Positions 25,460-34,120 of a stretch of 56,112 nt of DNA are shown here, piece by piece. This DNA is from Alphaproteobacteria bacterium (GTDB lineage Bacteria > Pseudomonadota > Alphaproteobacteria > DSM-16000 > Inquilinaceae), in contig JANQIX010000094.1 of assembly GCA_028281925.1 (NCBI GenBank), forward strand, positions 1 to 56,112, in the 5' to 3' direction. The notes under the pieces were generated by a model. That model was not told the DNA's origin. It saw nothing but the letters and a program-made list of their open reading frames with translations, and made no database searches. Made by a program: the position numbers and the translations under genes. Position 1 is the stretch's first letter; each line of letters starts with the position of its first letter.

Positions 25460-26209
25460 ATGGCGCTCCCCCGGCTGTTCGTCGAGGGGCCGCTTGCGCC
25501 AGACCGGCCGCTGGATCTACCGGCGGCGCAGGCCCACTATCTGCGCAATGTGATGCGGCTGGGACGCGGCGATCAGGTGCTGGCCTTCAACGGCCGCGAC
25601 GGGGAATGGCGGGGGCGCATCGAAGCGATCGCCAAGTCGGGCGCCACGATCATGCCGGTCAAGCAGACGCAGGGTCAGCCAACCGGCCCGGATCTCTGGC
25701 TCTGCTTTGCACCGGTGAAGCGCAGCCGCATAGACATGATCGCGGAAAAGGCGACGGAGCTGGGTGTGTCGCGCCTGCAGCCCGTCATGACCCGGTTCAC
25801 CGACATGTCCCGTGTAAATGTCGACCGGCTGCGGGCGATCGCGGTCGAGGCGTCCGAGCAATGCGACCGCCTGGATGTCCCGGCGCTGGCCGAACCGGTC
25901 ACGCTGTCGCGGCTGATCGGCGACTGGCCCCAGGAACGGCCGATCGTTGTCTGTGCGGAACGTCGGGATGCCGAGACGATGACTGAGGTCGCGCGCAAGG
26001 TCGGCTCTCGACCGGCGGCGATCCTCGTCGGACCGGAAGGCGGGTTTGCGGCTGAGGAGCTTGACGCGCTGGCAGAACTCGACTTTGCTCATCTCGTCGG
26101 TTTGGGACCGCGGATCCTGCGTGCCGAGACTGCCGCCGTTGCGGCACTGGCCTGTTGGCAGTGTCTGGCGGGCGACTGGTCCGAACGTCCTCCGCCCCCA
26201 ACTTGTTGA
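25460..26209 (+). CDS. rsmE: 16S rRNA (uracil1498-N3)-methyltransferase RsmE
   Basis: The 249-residue SPOUT-class protein shows an N-terminal PUA-like domain (HYLRNVMRLGRGDQVLAF) and the knotted methyltransferase end with KATELGV, VGPEGGF and LGPRILRAETA. RsmE methylates U1498 of 16S rRNA. It precedes gshA by 43 bases in the same direction, an order often seen in alphaproteobacteria, so the two may be co-transcribed. The C-terminal six residues are proline-rich and variable. Confidence 0.93.
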   Translation: MALPRLFVEGPLAPDRPLDLPAAQAHYLRNVMRLGRGDQVLAFNGRDGEWRGRIEAIAKSGATIMPVKQTQGQPTGPDLWLCFAPVKRSRIDMIAEKATELGVSRLQPVMTRFTDMSRVNVDRLRAIAVEASEQCDRLDVPALAEPVTLSRLIGDWPQERPIVVCAERRDAETMTEVARKVGSRPAAILVGPEGGFAAEELDALAELDFAHLVGLGPRILRAETAAVAALACWQCLAGDWSERPPPPTC

Positions 26210-26252
26210 GTGTGAGTAAGGCTGCCGCTCCGGCAACCCTGGGAAGCCCGTC

Positions 26253-27620
26253 ATGGCCGTGGTCGACAGTGCCGCTGTGGAGCGCATCACCGATCGCCGA
26301 CAGCTCGTGGAGTATCTGGAGGCTGGGTGCAAGCCGCCGGAAGCCTGGCGGATCGGCACCGAGCACGAGAAGTTCGTCTATCGCCTGGAAGACCTTCGCC
26401 CCGTTCCCTACGAGGGGGAGCATGGCATCGGCGCGCTCTTGCACGGGCTGCAGCGGTTCGGCTGGAAGCCGGTGGAGGAAGATGGCCGTCTGATCGCGCT
26501 ATCGGCAGACGACGGCTGTTCCATCACGCTGGAGCCGGGCGGGCAGTTCGAGCTCTCCGGCGCGCCCCTGTCGACGATCCACCAGACCTGCGATGAGGTG
26601 CACGAGCATCTGCGCCAGGTGCGCGAGGTGAATGCCGAACACCAGGTGGGGATGATCGGGCTCGGATTCATGCCGAAATGGCCTCGGCAGGACATGCCCT
26701 GGATGCCCAAGGGCCGCTACAAGATCATGCGCGACTACATGCCGAAAAAGGGCCGTTTCGGCCTCGACATGATGACGCGCAGCTGCACCGTGCAGGTCAA
26801 TCTCGACTTCGCGGACGAAGCCGACATGGTGGCGAAGTTCCGTGTCGGCTTGGCGCTGCAGCCGGTCGCCACGGCGCTGTTCGCCAACTCGCCGTTCGTC
26901 GAGGGTCGGCCGTCCGGCTATTTCAGCTTCCGCAGCCATGTCTGGACGGATACGGACCCGGACCGGTGCGGACACCTGCCATTCGTGTTTGAAGACGGTT
27001 TCGGGTTCGAGCGCTATGTTGACTATGCGCTGGATGTGCCGATGTACTTCGTCAACCGTGACGGCCGGTACATCGACGCCTCGGGCCAGTCGTTCCGGGA
27101 CTTTCTGGCGGGACAGTTGCCGGCACGGCCCGGCGAGCGGCCGACGATCACGGACTGGGCCGACCACCTGACCACTGTCTTCACCGAAGTCAGGATGAAG
27201 CGTTTCCTGGAAATGCGAGGCGCCGACGGCGGCCAGTGGCGCCGCCTTTGTGCGCTGCCCGCCCTCTGGGTCGGCCTGCTCTACGACGCGACGGCCTTGG
27301 CCGCGGCCCAGGACCTGATCGCCGGCTGGACCGCGGAAGAGCACGCCTTTCTGCGTGCAGAAGTGCCGCGCACGGGGATGAAGACGCCGTTCCGTGGGGG
27401 CACGGTGCGGGACTTGGCCCTGCAGGTGCTGGACATCGCTACGTCCGGGCTCCGCGCCCGCGCGCGCGCCAACATGATCGGCGATGATGAAACCGGGTAT
27501 CTGGAAGCGCTGGTCGAAATCGCCCAGTCTGGGCTGGCACCCGCGGAACGCAAGCTGAAGCGGTTTTTCGAGGAATGGGGCGAGAGCATCGACCCGATCT
27601 ATACGCATTACGCGTATTGA
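26253..27620 (+). CDS. gshA: Glutamate–cysteine ligase, plant/alphaproteobacterial type
   Basis: The 455-residue protein begins its catalytic domain with WRIGTEHEKF (metal and ATP site) and contains LEPGGQFELSG, RYKIMRDYMP and SCTVQVNLDF, all diagnostic for the GCS2/EgtA-like ligase class of plants and alphaproteobacteria. It joins glutamate and cysteine in the first step of glutathione synthesis. Two cysteines that control redox activation in plant enzymes cannot be assigned with certainty. gshB is not in the window. Confidence 0.94.
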   Translation: MAVVDSAAVERITDRRQLVEYLEAGCKPPEAWRIGTEHEKFVYRLEDLRPVPYEGEHGIGALLHGLQRFGWKPVEEDGRLIALSADDGCSITLEPGGQFELSGAPLSTIHQTCDEVHEHLRQVREVNAEHQVGMIGLGFMPKWPRQDMPWMPKGRYKIMRDYMPKKGRFGLDMMTRSCTVQVNLDFADEADMVAKFRVGLALQPVATALFANSPFVEGRPSGYFSFRSHVWTDTDPDRCGHLPFVFEDGFGFERYVDYALDVPMYFVNRDGRYIDASGQSFRDFLAGQLPARPGERPTITDWADHLTTVFTEVRMKRFLEMRGADGGQWRRLCALPALWVGLLYDATALAAAQDLIAGWTAEEHAFLRAEVPRTGMKTPFRGGTVRDLALQVLDIATSGLRARARANMIGDDETGYLEALVEIAQSGLAPAERKLKRFFEEWGESIDPIYTHYAY

Positions 27621-27643
27621 CCTGACGGCCGGCGGAGGAAGAC

Positions 27644-27880
27644 ATGCTGCGGGACGCCGACTGGCCCTGGGTACGGGAATGGGCGGGGCGCATCTTCCTC
27701 GCGCTGGTCTGCTTCGCCACCTTCGGCTATCTGACGGCGATGCCCATCATCCGACCTGGCGGCGTCATGGACACCCTGCCTAGCGCCCTGCTGTTCGGGG
27801 CCGCCGTGGCCGCCGTAGGCACGGCCGTGAGCGCAGCCGTGCTCGCATTCGTCTCCGCGCGGCGCGGTGGGGCGCGATAG
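27644..27880 (+). CDS. Small two-helix membrane protein, function unknown
   Basis: This 78-residue protein has two hydrophobic stretches (about residues 16-34 and 44-68), a Trp-rich N-terminus and a basic C-terminus. A GGAGGA ribosome-binding site lies just before the ATG. It follows gshA by 23 bases and may belong to that unit. Its stop codon lies inside the left copy of a 29-bp repeat that recurs at 34407-34435, so its C-terminus may have been altered by the event that brought in the accessory segment. Confidence 0.7.
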   Translation: MLRDADWPWVREWAGRIFLALVCFATFGYLTAMPIIRPGGVMDTLPSALLFGAAVAAVGTAVSAAVLAFVSARRGGAR

Positions 27881-27902
27881 CGACTGCTCACCATTTTCCT
27901 CT
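27874..27902 (+). repeat. 29-bp dispersed direct repeat, left copy
   Basis: This stretch matches 34407-34435 in the same orientation at 27 of 29 positions. The invariant core reads CGACTGCTCACC. The pair brackets 6.5 kb that includes the two large glycosyltransferase genes. It overlaps the stop of the small membrane-protein gene. What created it is unknown; an old insertion boundary or a recombination scar is possible. Confidence 0.8.
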
Positions 27903-28133
27903 CAGGACAGTTCTTGATCTCTATAGCTCGAGCCTCCGGCTCAACTCCCGGACCTTCTGGTCCGCCTTGTATCGTTCGCTGATGCCGGGTTCTTCCTCTC
28001 TCCAGACCCGAGCGTGAACCAATCCGGCTGGGCCAGGTCTGGGACGGCCGTTGGAACTCGCCGCCCAGACGAGGCCGATCGTGCCGGGCTGGACAGGGTG
28101 GTGCGGCAATACCTAAACTGTGCACTGTCCTGA
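27902..28133. mobile_element. Candidate 232-bp MITE-like element with 10-bp terminal inverted repeats
   Basis: TCAGGACAGT at 27902-27911 is the exact reverse complement of ACTGTCCTGA at 28124-28133. The interval holds no convincing gene; a 62-codon minus-strand frame covers most of it but shows no family I know. No target duplication is obvious. AGGACAGTTC, the left end plus two bases, occurs again at 34582-34591 beside the AT-rich region, suggesting a repeated end sequence. A non-autonomous or decayed element is the best reading, but a 10-bp match alone is modest evidence. Confidence 0.4.
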
Positions 28134-28177
28134 TGATCCCGGGTTTGCCGACCCGGGCAGTTTCCGAAAGGTCCGTC

Positions 28178-28492
28178 ATGAAGCAGCGCGATCTGGTTGC
28201 CGCGGGTGTCGCCGCGTTGATGTCCGGCAGCCTCAGCATCGAGGCCTTTGCCGACCGGCCCGAGGCTGCCACCCGCGACCTTTTCGGACATGAGGTCGAT
28301 GCGCAGACGATCGACGAGATCGGCCGCGAGTTCGAGTTGTTGCTTGCCCAGACCGAGATTCGGCCGCGCCCCAACATTGGCGGCCCACGGTTGCCGGGGC
28401 AGGGGCCGGGCCTGGGGCCACGCGGCCCGCGCAGTGTCGACGATCCGGCAACGGACGACGGACCGGTCTATCGCTGTCTGACCTGCATCTAG
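28178..28492 (+). CDS. Small exported protein of unknown function
   Basis: The 104-residue product has a signal peptide (about residues 1-25, ending AFA), a short helical part and a Pro/Gly-rich stretch before the ending YRCLTCI with two cysteines. I do not recognise the family. AAAGG precedes the ATG at 28178; an in-frame ATG at 28133 lies on the end of the inverted repeat and would spoil the signal peptide. It is the first gene inside the repeat-bounded segment. Confidence 0.6.
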   Translation: MKQRDLVAAGVAALMSGSLSIEAFADRPEAATRDLFGHEVDAQTIDEIGREFELLLAQTEIRPRPNIGGPRLPGQGPGLGPRGPRSVDDPATDDGPVYRCLTCI

Positions 28493-28615
28493 CCCTTCTG
28501 CCCTATGGTGCATCCCCCTGGTCGCAGGTGAAGAGTGGTCGCGTGACACCATGGACGTGCGCGGCGGCCCGATTCTGCGCATCCGTCCGCTTCGCCGCGT
28601 CCTTTCCGCCAGACC

Positions 28616-31600
28616 GTGACGCTCAGACTTGACGCGCTGGTCATCGTCCAGGGATGGCCGGACGACCTGACGGCCTGCCTGGAGAGCTTAGGCAACGCCG
28701 TCGATGACGTCCGCCTGGCGTGCACGGTGCCCGGGCTTGGCACTGCGGTGTCGGCCGCCTGGTCCGTGCCGGTGTTCGATATCGAGCACGGCGAGGCGGT
28801 CGGATCGTTCCTCCACCGCGTCGTCAGCGAAGCGGCGAGCGACGCCTGGCTGATCCTGCGGGCAACCGACCGGTTGACCGCGCCGCCGGATGCCTGGCGC
28901 GCGTCTTTGGCGGAGACCGACGCGCTGGCCGTTACCGTGCGCAGCCTGTGCCGGCGGATCGCCGAAGGGACGGAAGCGCTCTCTCCCGACCACCCGGAAA
29001 GCCTGGGCGCCGTCAGTGCGGCGACGGAAACGGCCATCCGCGTGGTGCGCCGATCAGCCTTGGCCGGTTTCTACTCCGCTGCCTCGCCAACGCCGCGGCT
29101 TGTGCAGGGCGCGCAAGTTCGCCAGGTGGATGCCTGGCCCGCGGTCGTGGCCGCCCACGCGCTGTACGACCAGGGCGACCAGACGCCCCAGGCGGCCTAT
29201 CTGCTGGGCGCCCGGGCGGACGTCGCGCAAATGCCGGCAGATGCCGAGGCGCTGGCCGTGCTCGCCGATCGGCTGGAGCAGGTGAAGAGCTTCCGCACAG
29301 CCGACGCTGCACGTCTTGCCGCCTATCGCCTGGACGGGAAGGTGGACGACCTTCTGTCGGTCGTCGAACGGCATCTGCGCTTTGACCGAACCGATGCTGC
29401 CCGCGACCTCCTCGCCCCTCTGGTGCCCGCAGAGGGGCGCGAAGGGGCGGCGGACTGCTCGGTGTTGGAGGCCTGGGCGCGGGTGCTCATGGCGCTCGGC
29501 GATGGGGATCGAGCGTGGCAGGTCCAGCAGCGTTGTCTCGCCATTCAGTCGGAACCGACGGCGGCCATGCTGCTGGCGGCCGCGCGCATCGCCCTGCGGG
29601 TCGGGGCCCTGGCCGAGGTCCGCACCCTGACGGACCAGGTCTTGGCGCTTGATCCCGCCGATCTGTCGGCCCGTGTCCTGCGGGCGCTGGCGTATATGCG
29701 CGATGGCTTGGCGTTCCGGGCTGTGCCCGACCTGAAGATCGCGCTGGACGTTGAGCCGTCGTCGCCGTCCGCCCGCCAGGCGTTCGCTGCCGCGCGGCAC
29801 CGGCTTGGTCTGCCCACTGACGCCGACGCGGCAGCGGCGGAGCGCCCGGCCACGCCCCTTCCGCATCTCGGCCCCCGGGGCGTCCTCTCCTTCATCCCCC
29901 ACCTTGCGGGCGGCGCCGGACGGGTTGCGGTCGACATCATTCGCGCCCTGGGGCCGGAGCGGCCGCAGGCGCTGATCACCGTGGATGCCGGAGACAACAC
30001 GGGTCTGGCCTTGCGGGCGGAACTGGACGAACTCGGCATTCCGATCGCCACCGTCGTCACGCGGGACCAGATGACCCAGGCCCAGACCGTCGCCGACGCG
30101 GGCCTGGTTCTGGCCCATTACTGGCCGAACCCGCTGCCGCCCCCCTTCCGCCGGCCGGGCCAGCGCCGCGTCGCCATCAGCCACGGAACGACGCGGCTGC
30201 CGGAGGACTTCGACGACTTCGTCTGCCTGACGCCGGAGCATGCCGCGAAGCACGTCGAGTTGCCCGGCGACCGGCTGACGGTCATCCCGAACGGCGTCGA
30301 CTGCTACGCCATCGCCACGACGCCAGCCGACGAGACCCTTTGGTCGCCACGACCGCCGGGAAAGGCGACCGTGCGGATCGTCCTCCTGTCCCGGCTAACC
30401 CATACGAAGCTCTATGCCCGGCTGCTGCAGGTGCTGGACCCCCTGGCCGACCTCGACGTCGAGGTCGTGGTGGCAGGCGCAGGCCCCCGCCGCTGGCAGA
30501 TCGAGCGACGGCTGGGTGATTTCGCGATTGGCGACCGCGTGCGGTTCATCGGCCCTATTCAATCCAGCCGTACCGCCGGTTTCCTGCGCGCTGCCGATAT
30601 CGGGCTGCACCTGACGCAGACCCATCGCGAGACCCTGTCGATCGCGCTGCTGGAAATGATGGCCGCCGGACTGCCGCTGGTGGGCCAGCCTAGGGGCTGC
30701 CTGCCGATGTTGGTGGAGAACGGGGTCAATGGCTGCCTGGCGGAGGACGAAACCGCGCTGTCCGCGGCGTTGAGAGCCCTCGTGCAGTCGCCGGAACAAC
30801 GCCGCCGCTTCGGCGAGGCGAGCCGATACCGCGCCCGAGAGTACGACATCAGCCGCTTCGACGCCCGCTGGCGCCGCTTCGTGGCCGACCGGCTGGACCG
30901 GCCAACACCGGATGAGGCGCGCCCGAGGCTGGCTCCGCCAGCTCCGTCGTGCGCGCGCGCCGGCATGGCCGCCTTCGCCGCTGCCACCGGCGCGCCCCGC
31001 CGCGACGGCCCCCCGCGCGGGCTGATCGTGGCGGCCAGCCCGCGTGTCGGTGGCACCTTCTTCCTAGATCTGCTGTCGCGCACCCAGCGCTTCGGTCATC
31101 TGGGCGAACACCTCGCCGCCTGGGACAACGCCCGACAGGCAGGCTGCCGTCTGCCGCGGCCGCTGGACGAGGCGATGCTGGCGGAATGGGCGTGGTCGGC
31201 AAGCCTGGATGGCCGCGCCGGTTGCCGTGTCGCCTTCCCGCAGTTCGAGGCGTTGTGCCGCCAGCATGGCGGCGCCGACTGGCCGTCCGGATGGCTCGAC
31301 CGACTGTCGCCACTGTTCTGGCTGCGGCTGGTCCGCCGGGATCGGGTGGCCCAAGCCGTGTCGGATGTGCTAGCGCGCGCGACCGGCAAGTGGTCGGATC
31401 GGGGGCTGCCCACCCTGGCCGCCGCGCAGCCCGTCTACGATGCCGGGGCGATCATGGAGACCTTGGCGCGGATCGACGCGGCGGAGGCCGGGTGGGATCG
31501 TTTCTTCGCCGACCATGGGATCGTCCCGCTGACCTTGGTCTACGAGACGCTGGTGGCGGACCCGACGGCGGCGCTGAGGGCCGTCTTCGACGCGCTGGGG

Positions 31601-31819
31601 GAGCCGATGCCCGCGACTGGCGCGATCGAGAGCGAGTACCGCCGCCAGGCCGATACACTCAACGCTGACTGGATCCGCGCCTTCCGCGCAACCCACGGGC
31701 CTGCGTTATCGGACGCAGGCGATCTCGGTGGCGATCAGGCGGCGCCAGGCATCGGCGAAGCGATCGATGCCGAATTGGATGGCGGAGGTCCTGGCCGCCG
31801 CGCCCATCCGGGCCCGTAG
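28616..31819 (+). CDS. Multidomain TPR–GT4 glycosyltransferase fused to Stf0-like sulfotransferase
   Basis: This 1067-residue protein has four parts: an N-terminal region resembling a worn GT-A domain (1-200; where the paralogue has DGD it reads ATD at 83-85), TPR-like helices (about 215-390), a GT4 domain (about 422-760) with the EX7E pair E672/E680, and a sulfotransferase domain (about 800-1040) with SPRVGGTFF as phosphosulfate loop and YETLVADPTAALR near the end. It would glycosylate and sulfate a cell-surface acceptor. The GTG start lacks a good ribosome-binding site. Its last 114 bases lie antisense to the neighbouring paralogue, so the tail after residue 1030 is probably not functional sequence. 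Confidence 0.85.
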   Translation: MTLRLDALVIVQGWPDDLTACLESLGNAVDDVRLACTVPGLGTAVSAAWSVPVFDIEHGEAVGSFLHRVVSEAASDAWLILRATDRLTAPPDAWRASLAETDALAVTVRSLCRRIAEGTEALSPDHPESLGAVSAATETAIRVVRRSALAGFYSAASPTPRLVQGAQVRQVDAWPAVVAAHALYDQGDQTPQAAYLLGARADVAQMPADAEALAVLADRLEQVKSFRTADAARLAAYRLDGKVDDLLSVVERHLRFDRTDAARDLLAPLVPAEGREGAADCSVLEAWARVLMALGDGDRAWQVQQRCLAIQSEPTAAMLLAAARIALRVGALAEVRTLTDQVLALDPADLSARVLRALAYMRDGLAFRAVPDLKIALDVEPSSPSARQAFAAARHRLGLPTDADAAAAERPATPLPHLGPRGVLSFIPHLAGGAGRVAVDIIRALGPERPQALITVDAGDNTGLALRAELDELGIPIATVVTRDQMTQAQTVADAGLVLAHYWPNPLPPPFRRPGQRRVAISHGTTRLPEDFDDFVCLTPEHAAKHVELPGDRLTVIPNGVDCYAIATTPADETLWSPRPPGKATVRIVLLSRLTHTKLYARLLQVLDPLADLDVEVVVAGAGPRRWQIERRLGDFAIGDRVRFIGPIQSSRTAGFLRAADIGLHLTQTHRETLSIALLEMMAAGLPLVGQPRGCLPMLVENGVNGCLAEDETALSAALRALVQSPEQRRRFGEASRYRAREYDISRFDARWRRFVADRLDRPTPDEARPRLAPPAPSCARAGMAAFAAATGAPRRDGPPRGLIVAASPRVGGTFFLDLLSRTQRFGHLGEHLAAWDNARQAGCRLPRPLDEAMLAEWAWSASLDGRAGCRVAFPQFEALCRQHGGADWPSGWLDRLSPLFWLRLVRRDRVAQAVSDVLARATGKWSDRGLPTLAAAQPVYDAGAIMETLARIDAAEAGWDRFFADHGIVPLTLVYETLVADPTAALRAVFDALGEPMPATGAIESEYRRQADTLNADWIRAFRATHGPALSDAGDLGGDQAAPGIGEAIDAELDGGGPGRRAHPGP

Positions 31820-34120
31820 GGCGCCGTCGCCGACCAGACGGACAAGGGCTTCGGACAGTGCGGCCTCCCCAGCCGTCAGGAAACCGGTTTCCCCATCCGC
31901 CACCAGCGCCGGCAGACAGCCGCGCGGCTGTGCCACCACCGGCAGGCCGGCGGCCAGCATCTGAAGGACAACCAGGGAATGCGATTCCTGATGGGTTTCG
32001 GTCAGGTGCAGCGCGATATGGCCGGACTTCAGGAACCCCGGCACGCGGTCCTGCGGTAGCGGCCCCAGGAAGCGAACCCGGTCGGACAGGCCGAGCCGGA
32101 CCAGGTCGCCCTCGATCTCCCACCGGCGGGCGCCGCGCCCGGCGATCAGCACCGCCGCCGATGTGGCCGACAGGGGCTTTAACAGATACGCCAGCCGCCG
32201 GTAGAACTTGTCGGGATCGAGCCGGCTGGCCAGCACGATGCGCACCCGGTTCGGTTGGCCGAGCCCGGCCGAGAGCCAGATGTCGTGGTCCGGGGCCGCC
32301 CTGTCGATGGCGGCAAGATCGACGCCGTTGGGGATGTGGCTCACCCGCTTGGTCGGCAGATGGGACTGGTAAGCCGCCTGGAACGACGACAGCGTGACGT
32401 AGCGGTCATAGCCATCGGGCATCGGCAGGGGCGTCGCGCCGCGCAGAACCAGCCGCTCCCGCCCTTGCCGGTGCAGCCGGTCGAGCACCGGTGTCGGCCA
32501 CCAGTGATGGACCACCACTGAAGGCGCCAGGCGGCGTTGCAGCTCGGCCACCTCGCCGGCATCGCGTGCCCGGTAGAGTGGCACGTCGATGGCCACCAGC
32601 CGCTCGGCATGGGCCTCGCCGCTCAACCCGCCGGGCGAACACGCGACGACGGCCTGTTCGTGGGTATCCGACAGGGCCCGCGCCAGCTCCGTAACGACAT
32701 AGGCGGCCCCGCCGCTGAGATGCGCGATGACATGCAGCACGCCCCCATCGGTCAGTGGGCGCGCCGCAGCCGCCCCCGCCACGCCCGGCAGGTCGGCGAA
32801 CGCCGCGTGCAAGGCGGGGTCGAGCCAGCCGGTCCGATCCTCCGCAACCGCGTGGCGGCACGTGCGCCGCGCCGTGATCGGCCGCCCCAATTGGTCTTGC
32901 GCCACTGAGAGCCAATAGCCGGCGGCCACCCGTTCCGGCTCGATATCGACCGCGACCGACAGCGCAGCCGCAGCCTCCGCCGTCCTGTCCAGGTGGAGGT
33001 TCAAGGTCCCCAGCCGCTGCCAGCCGCCCGCCAGCCCCGGATAGTCCGCTGTCAGGCGGGTCGCCGCTGCTGTGGCCTCTTCGTACCGTTCCGCTGCCGC
33101 CAGAAGGTCCGCCACAAGCAGGCGGGCCGGAACCAGCGCCGGGTTTGCCGCCGCCGCGGCCCCAGCGTCGGCCAGGGCCTCCGTAAGCAGGCCCAGACGG
33201 CGACAGGCCTTGGCGCGCAGGAGTAGGAGATCGGCCGGCGACAGGAACATCATCGCGGCATCGGGTGCGGCCGGCAGTTCGGCCAGCAGGGCCCGCGCCT
33301 CCGCAGCCCGGTCGAGGTCCAACAGCGACTGGGCCAGGAAGCCCGCCGTTTCCGGCCCCGGTGAGAGCGCATGGGCGCAGGCGAAGGCGCGCCTGGCCTC
33401 CTCAGCCCGGCCGTCGCCCAGATGGACGGTGCCAAGCTCCACATGGGCCTTCCAGTCGTCCGGTGCATCGGTCACCTGCTGACGCGTCAGCTCTTCATAG
33501 AGGGTCGACTTGCGCCGATCGGCGCGCAGGAACCCGTAATGGTGGATCACCGGTTCGCTCAAGGCCGGGCCCGGCCACCCGTCCTCCGCCACCCGGCCGC
33601 CGGCCCGCCGGATCGCATGCGCCACGGTCTGGTGGACCCGCCCTTCGTGGCGGTAGGCGGGGTCGTTCCGGTAGAGACGGACGTTGCGGCTGGGCGTCCA
33701 GAACCTGGCCCCGTGGGTCAGCGGATCCGTGTCGTCGGCAGCCCGGATGTTCGCCTGCGGCCGGAAGCTGTAGTTGCGCACGGAGAAGACAAAGCCCTCT
33801 GCCGCGCCGCCGGCCGCCAGCGCGGCCAGGCGGGCACCGGTTGCGGGATCCAGCACCTCGTCCCCATCGAGGCTGAGGATCCAGTCACCGGCGGCATGCC
33901 GGGCCGGCTGGTCGTGCGCCGCGGCGAGGTCGCCAGGCCACGCCTCTTGGATGACCCTCGCGCCGGCTTCCCCGGCGATGGCCATCGACCGGTCGGTGGA
34001 GGCCGTGTCGACCACCACGACCATCTCATCGACGAACGGTCGCGCGCTGACCAGGCATTCGCCCAGGAACAGCTCCTCGTTCTTCGCAACGACGGCAAGC
34101 GAGATCGTCGGCCGCGTCAT
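31706..34120 (-). CDS. Multidomain GT2–TPR–GT4 glycosyltransferase
   Basis: The 804-residue protein has a GT2 (GT-A) domain (about 1-230) with VVAKNEELFL and the metal-binding DGD at 85-87 in LSLDGDEVLDP, a TPR region (about 235-450) and a GT4-like domain (about 470-800). The GT4 part is clearly paralogous to the plus-strand neighbour: AGRGARRWEIE against AGAGPRRWQIE, and a shared AAGLPVVAQPRGCLP-type stretch. Here the second Glu of the EX7E motif is Gln720 (Glu712 kept). It converges on the neighbour with a 114-base overlap. Likely acts on a surface glycan or protein glycosylation; the acceptor is unknown. Confidence 0.87.
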   Translation of the reverse strand: MTRPTISLAVVAKNEELFLGECLVSARPFVDEMVVVVDTASTDRSMAIAGEAGARVIQEAWPGDLAAAHDQPARHAAGDWILSLDGDEVLDPATGARLAALAAGGAAEGFVFSVRNYSFRPQANIRAADDTDPLTHGARFWTPSRNVRLYRNDPAYRHEGRVHQTVAHAIRRAGGRVAEDGWPGPALSEPVIHHYGFLRADRRKSTLYEELTRQQVTDAPDDWKAHVELGTVHLGDGRAEEARRAFACAHALSPGPETAGFLAQSLLDLDRAAEARALLAELPAAPDAAMMFLSPADLLLLRAKACRRLGLLTEALADAGAAAAANPALVPARLLVADLLAAAERYEEATAAATRLTADYPGLAGGWQRLGTLNLHLDRTAEAAAALSVAVDIEPERVAAGYWLSVAQDQLGRPITARRTCRHAVAEDRTGWLDPALHAAFADLPGVAGAAAARPLTDGGVLHVIAHLSGGAAYVVTELARALSDTHEQAVVACSPGGLSGEAHAERLVAIDVPLYRARDAGEVAELQRRLAPSVVVHHWWPTPVLDRLHRQGRERLVLRGATPLPMPDGYDRYVTLSSFQAAYQSHLPTKRVSHIPNGVDLAAIDRAAPDHDIWLSAGLGQPNRVRIVLASRLDPDKFYRRLAYLLKPLSATSAAVLIAGRGARRWEIEGDLVRLGLSDRVRFLGPLPQDRVPGFLKSGHIALHLTETHQESHSLVVLQMLAAGLPVVAQPRGCLPALVADGETGFLTAGEAALSEALVRLVGDGALRARMGAAARTSAIQFGIDRFADAWRRLIATEIACVR

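Noticed and set aside
27921..28109. 62-codon minus-strand frame as a transposase remnant
   Set aside because: I could not match it to any transposase motif such as DDE or a helix-turn-helix; the inverted repeats are reported without it.
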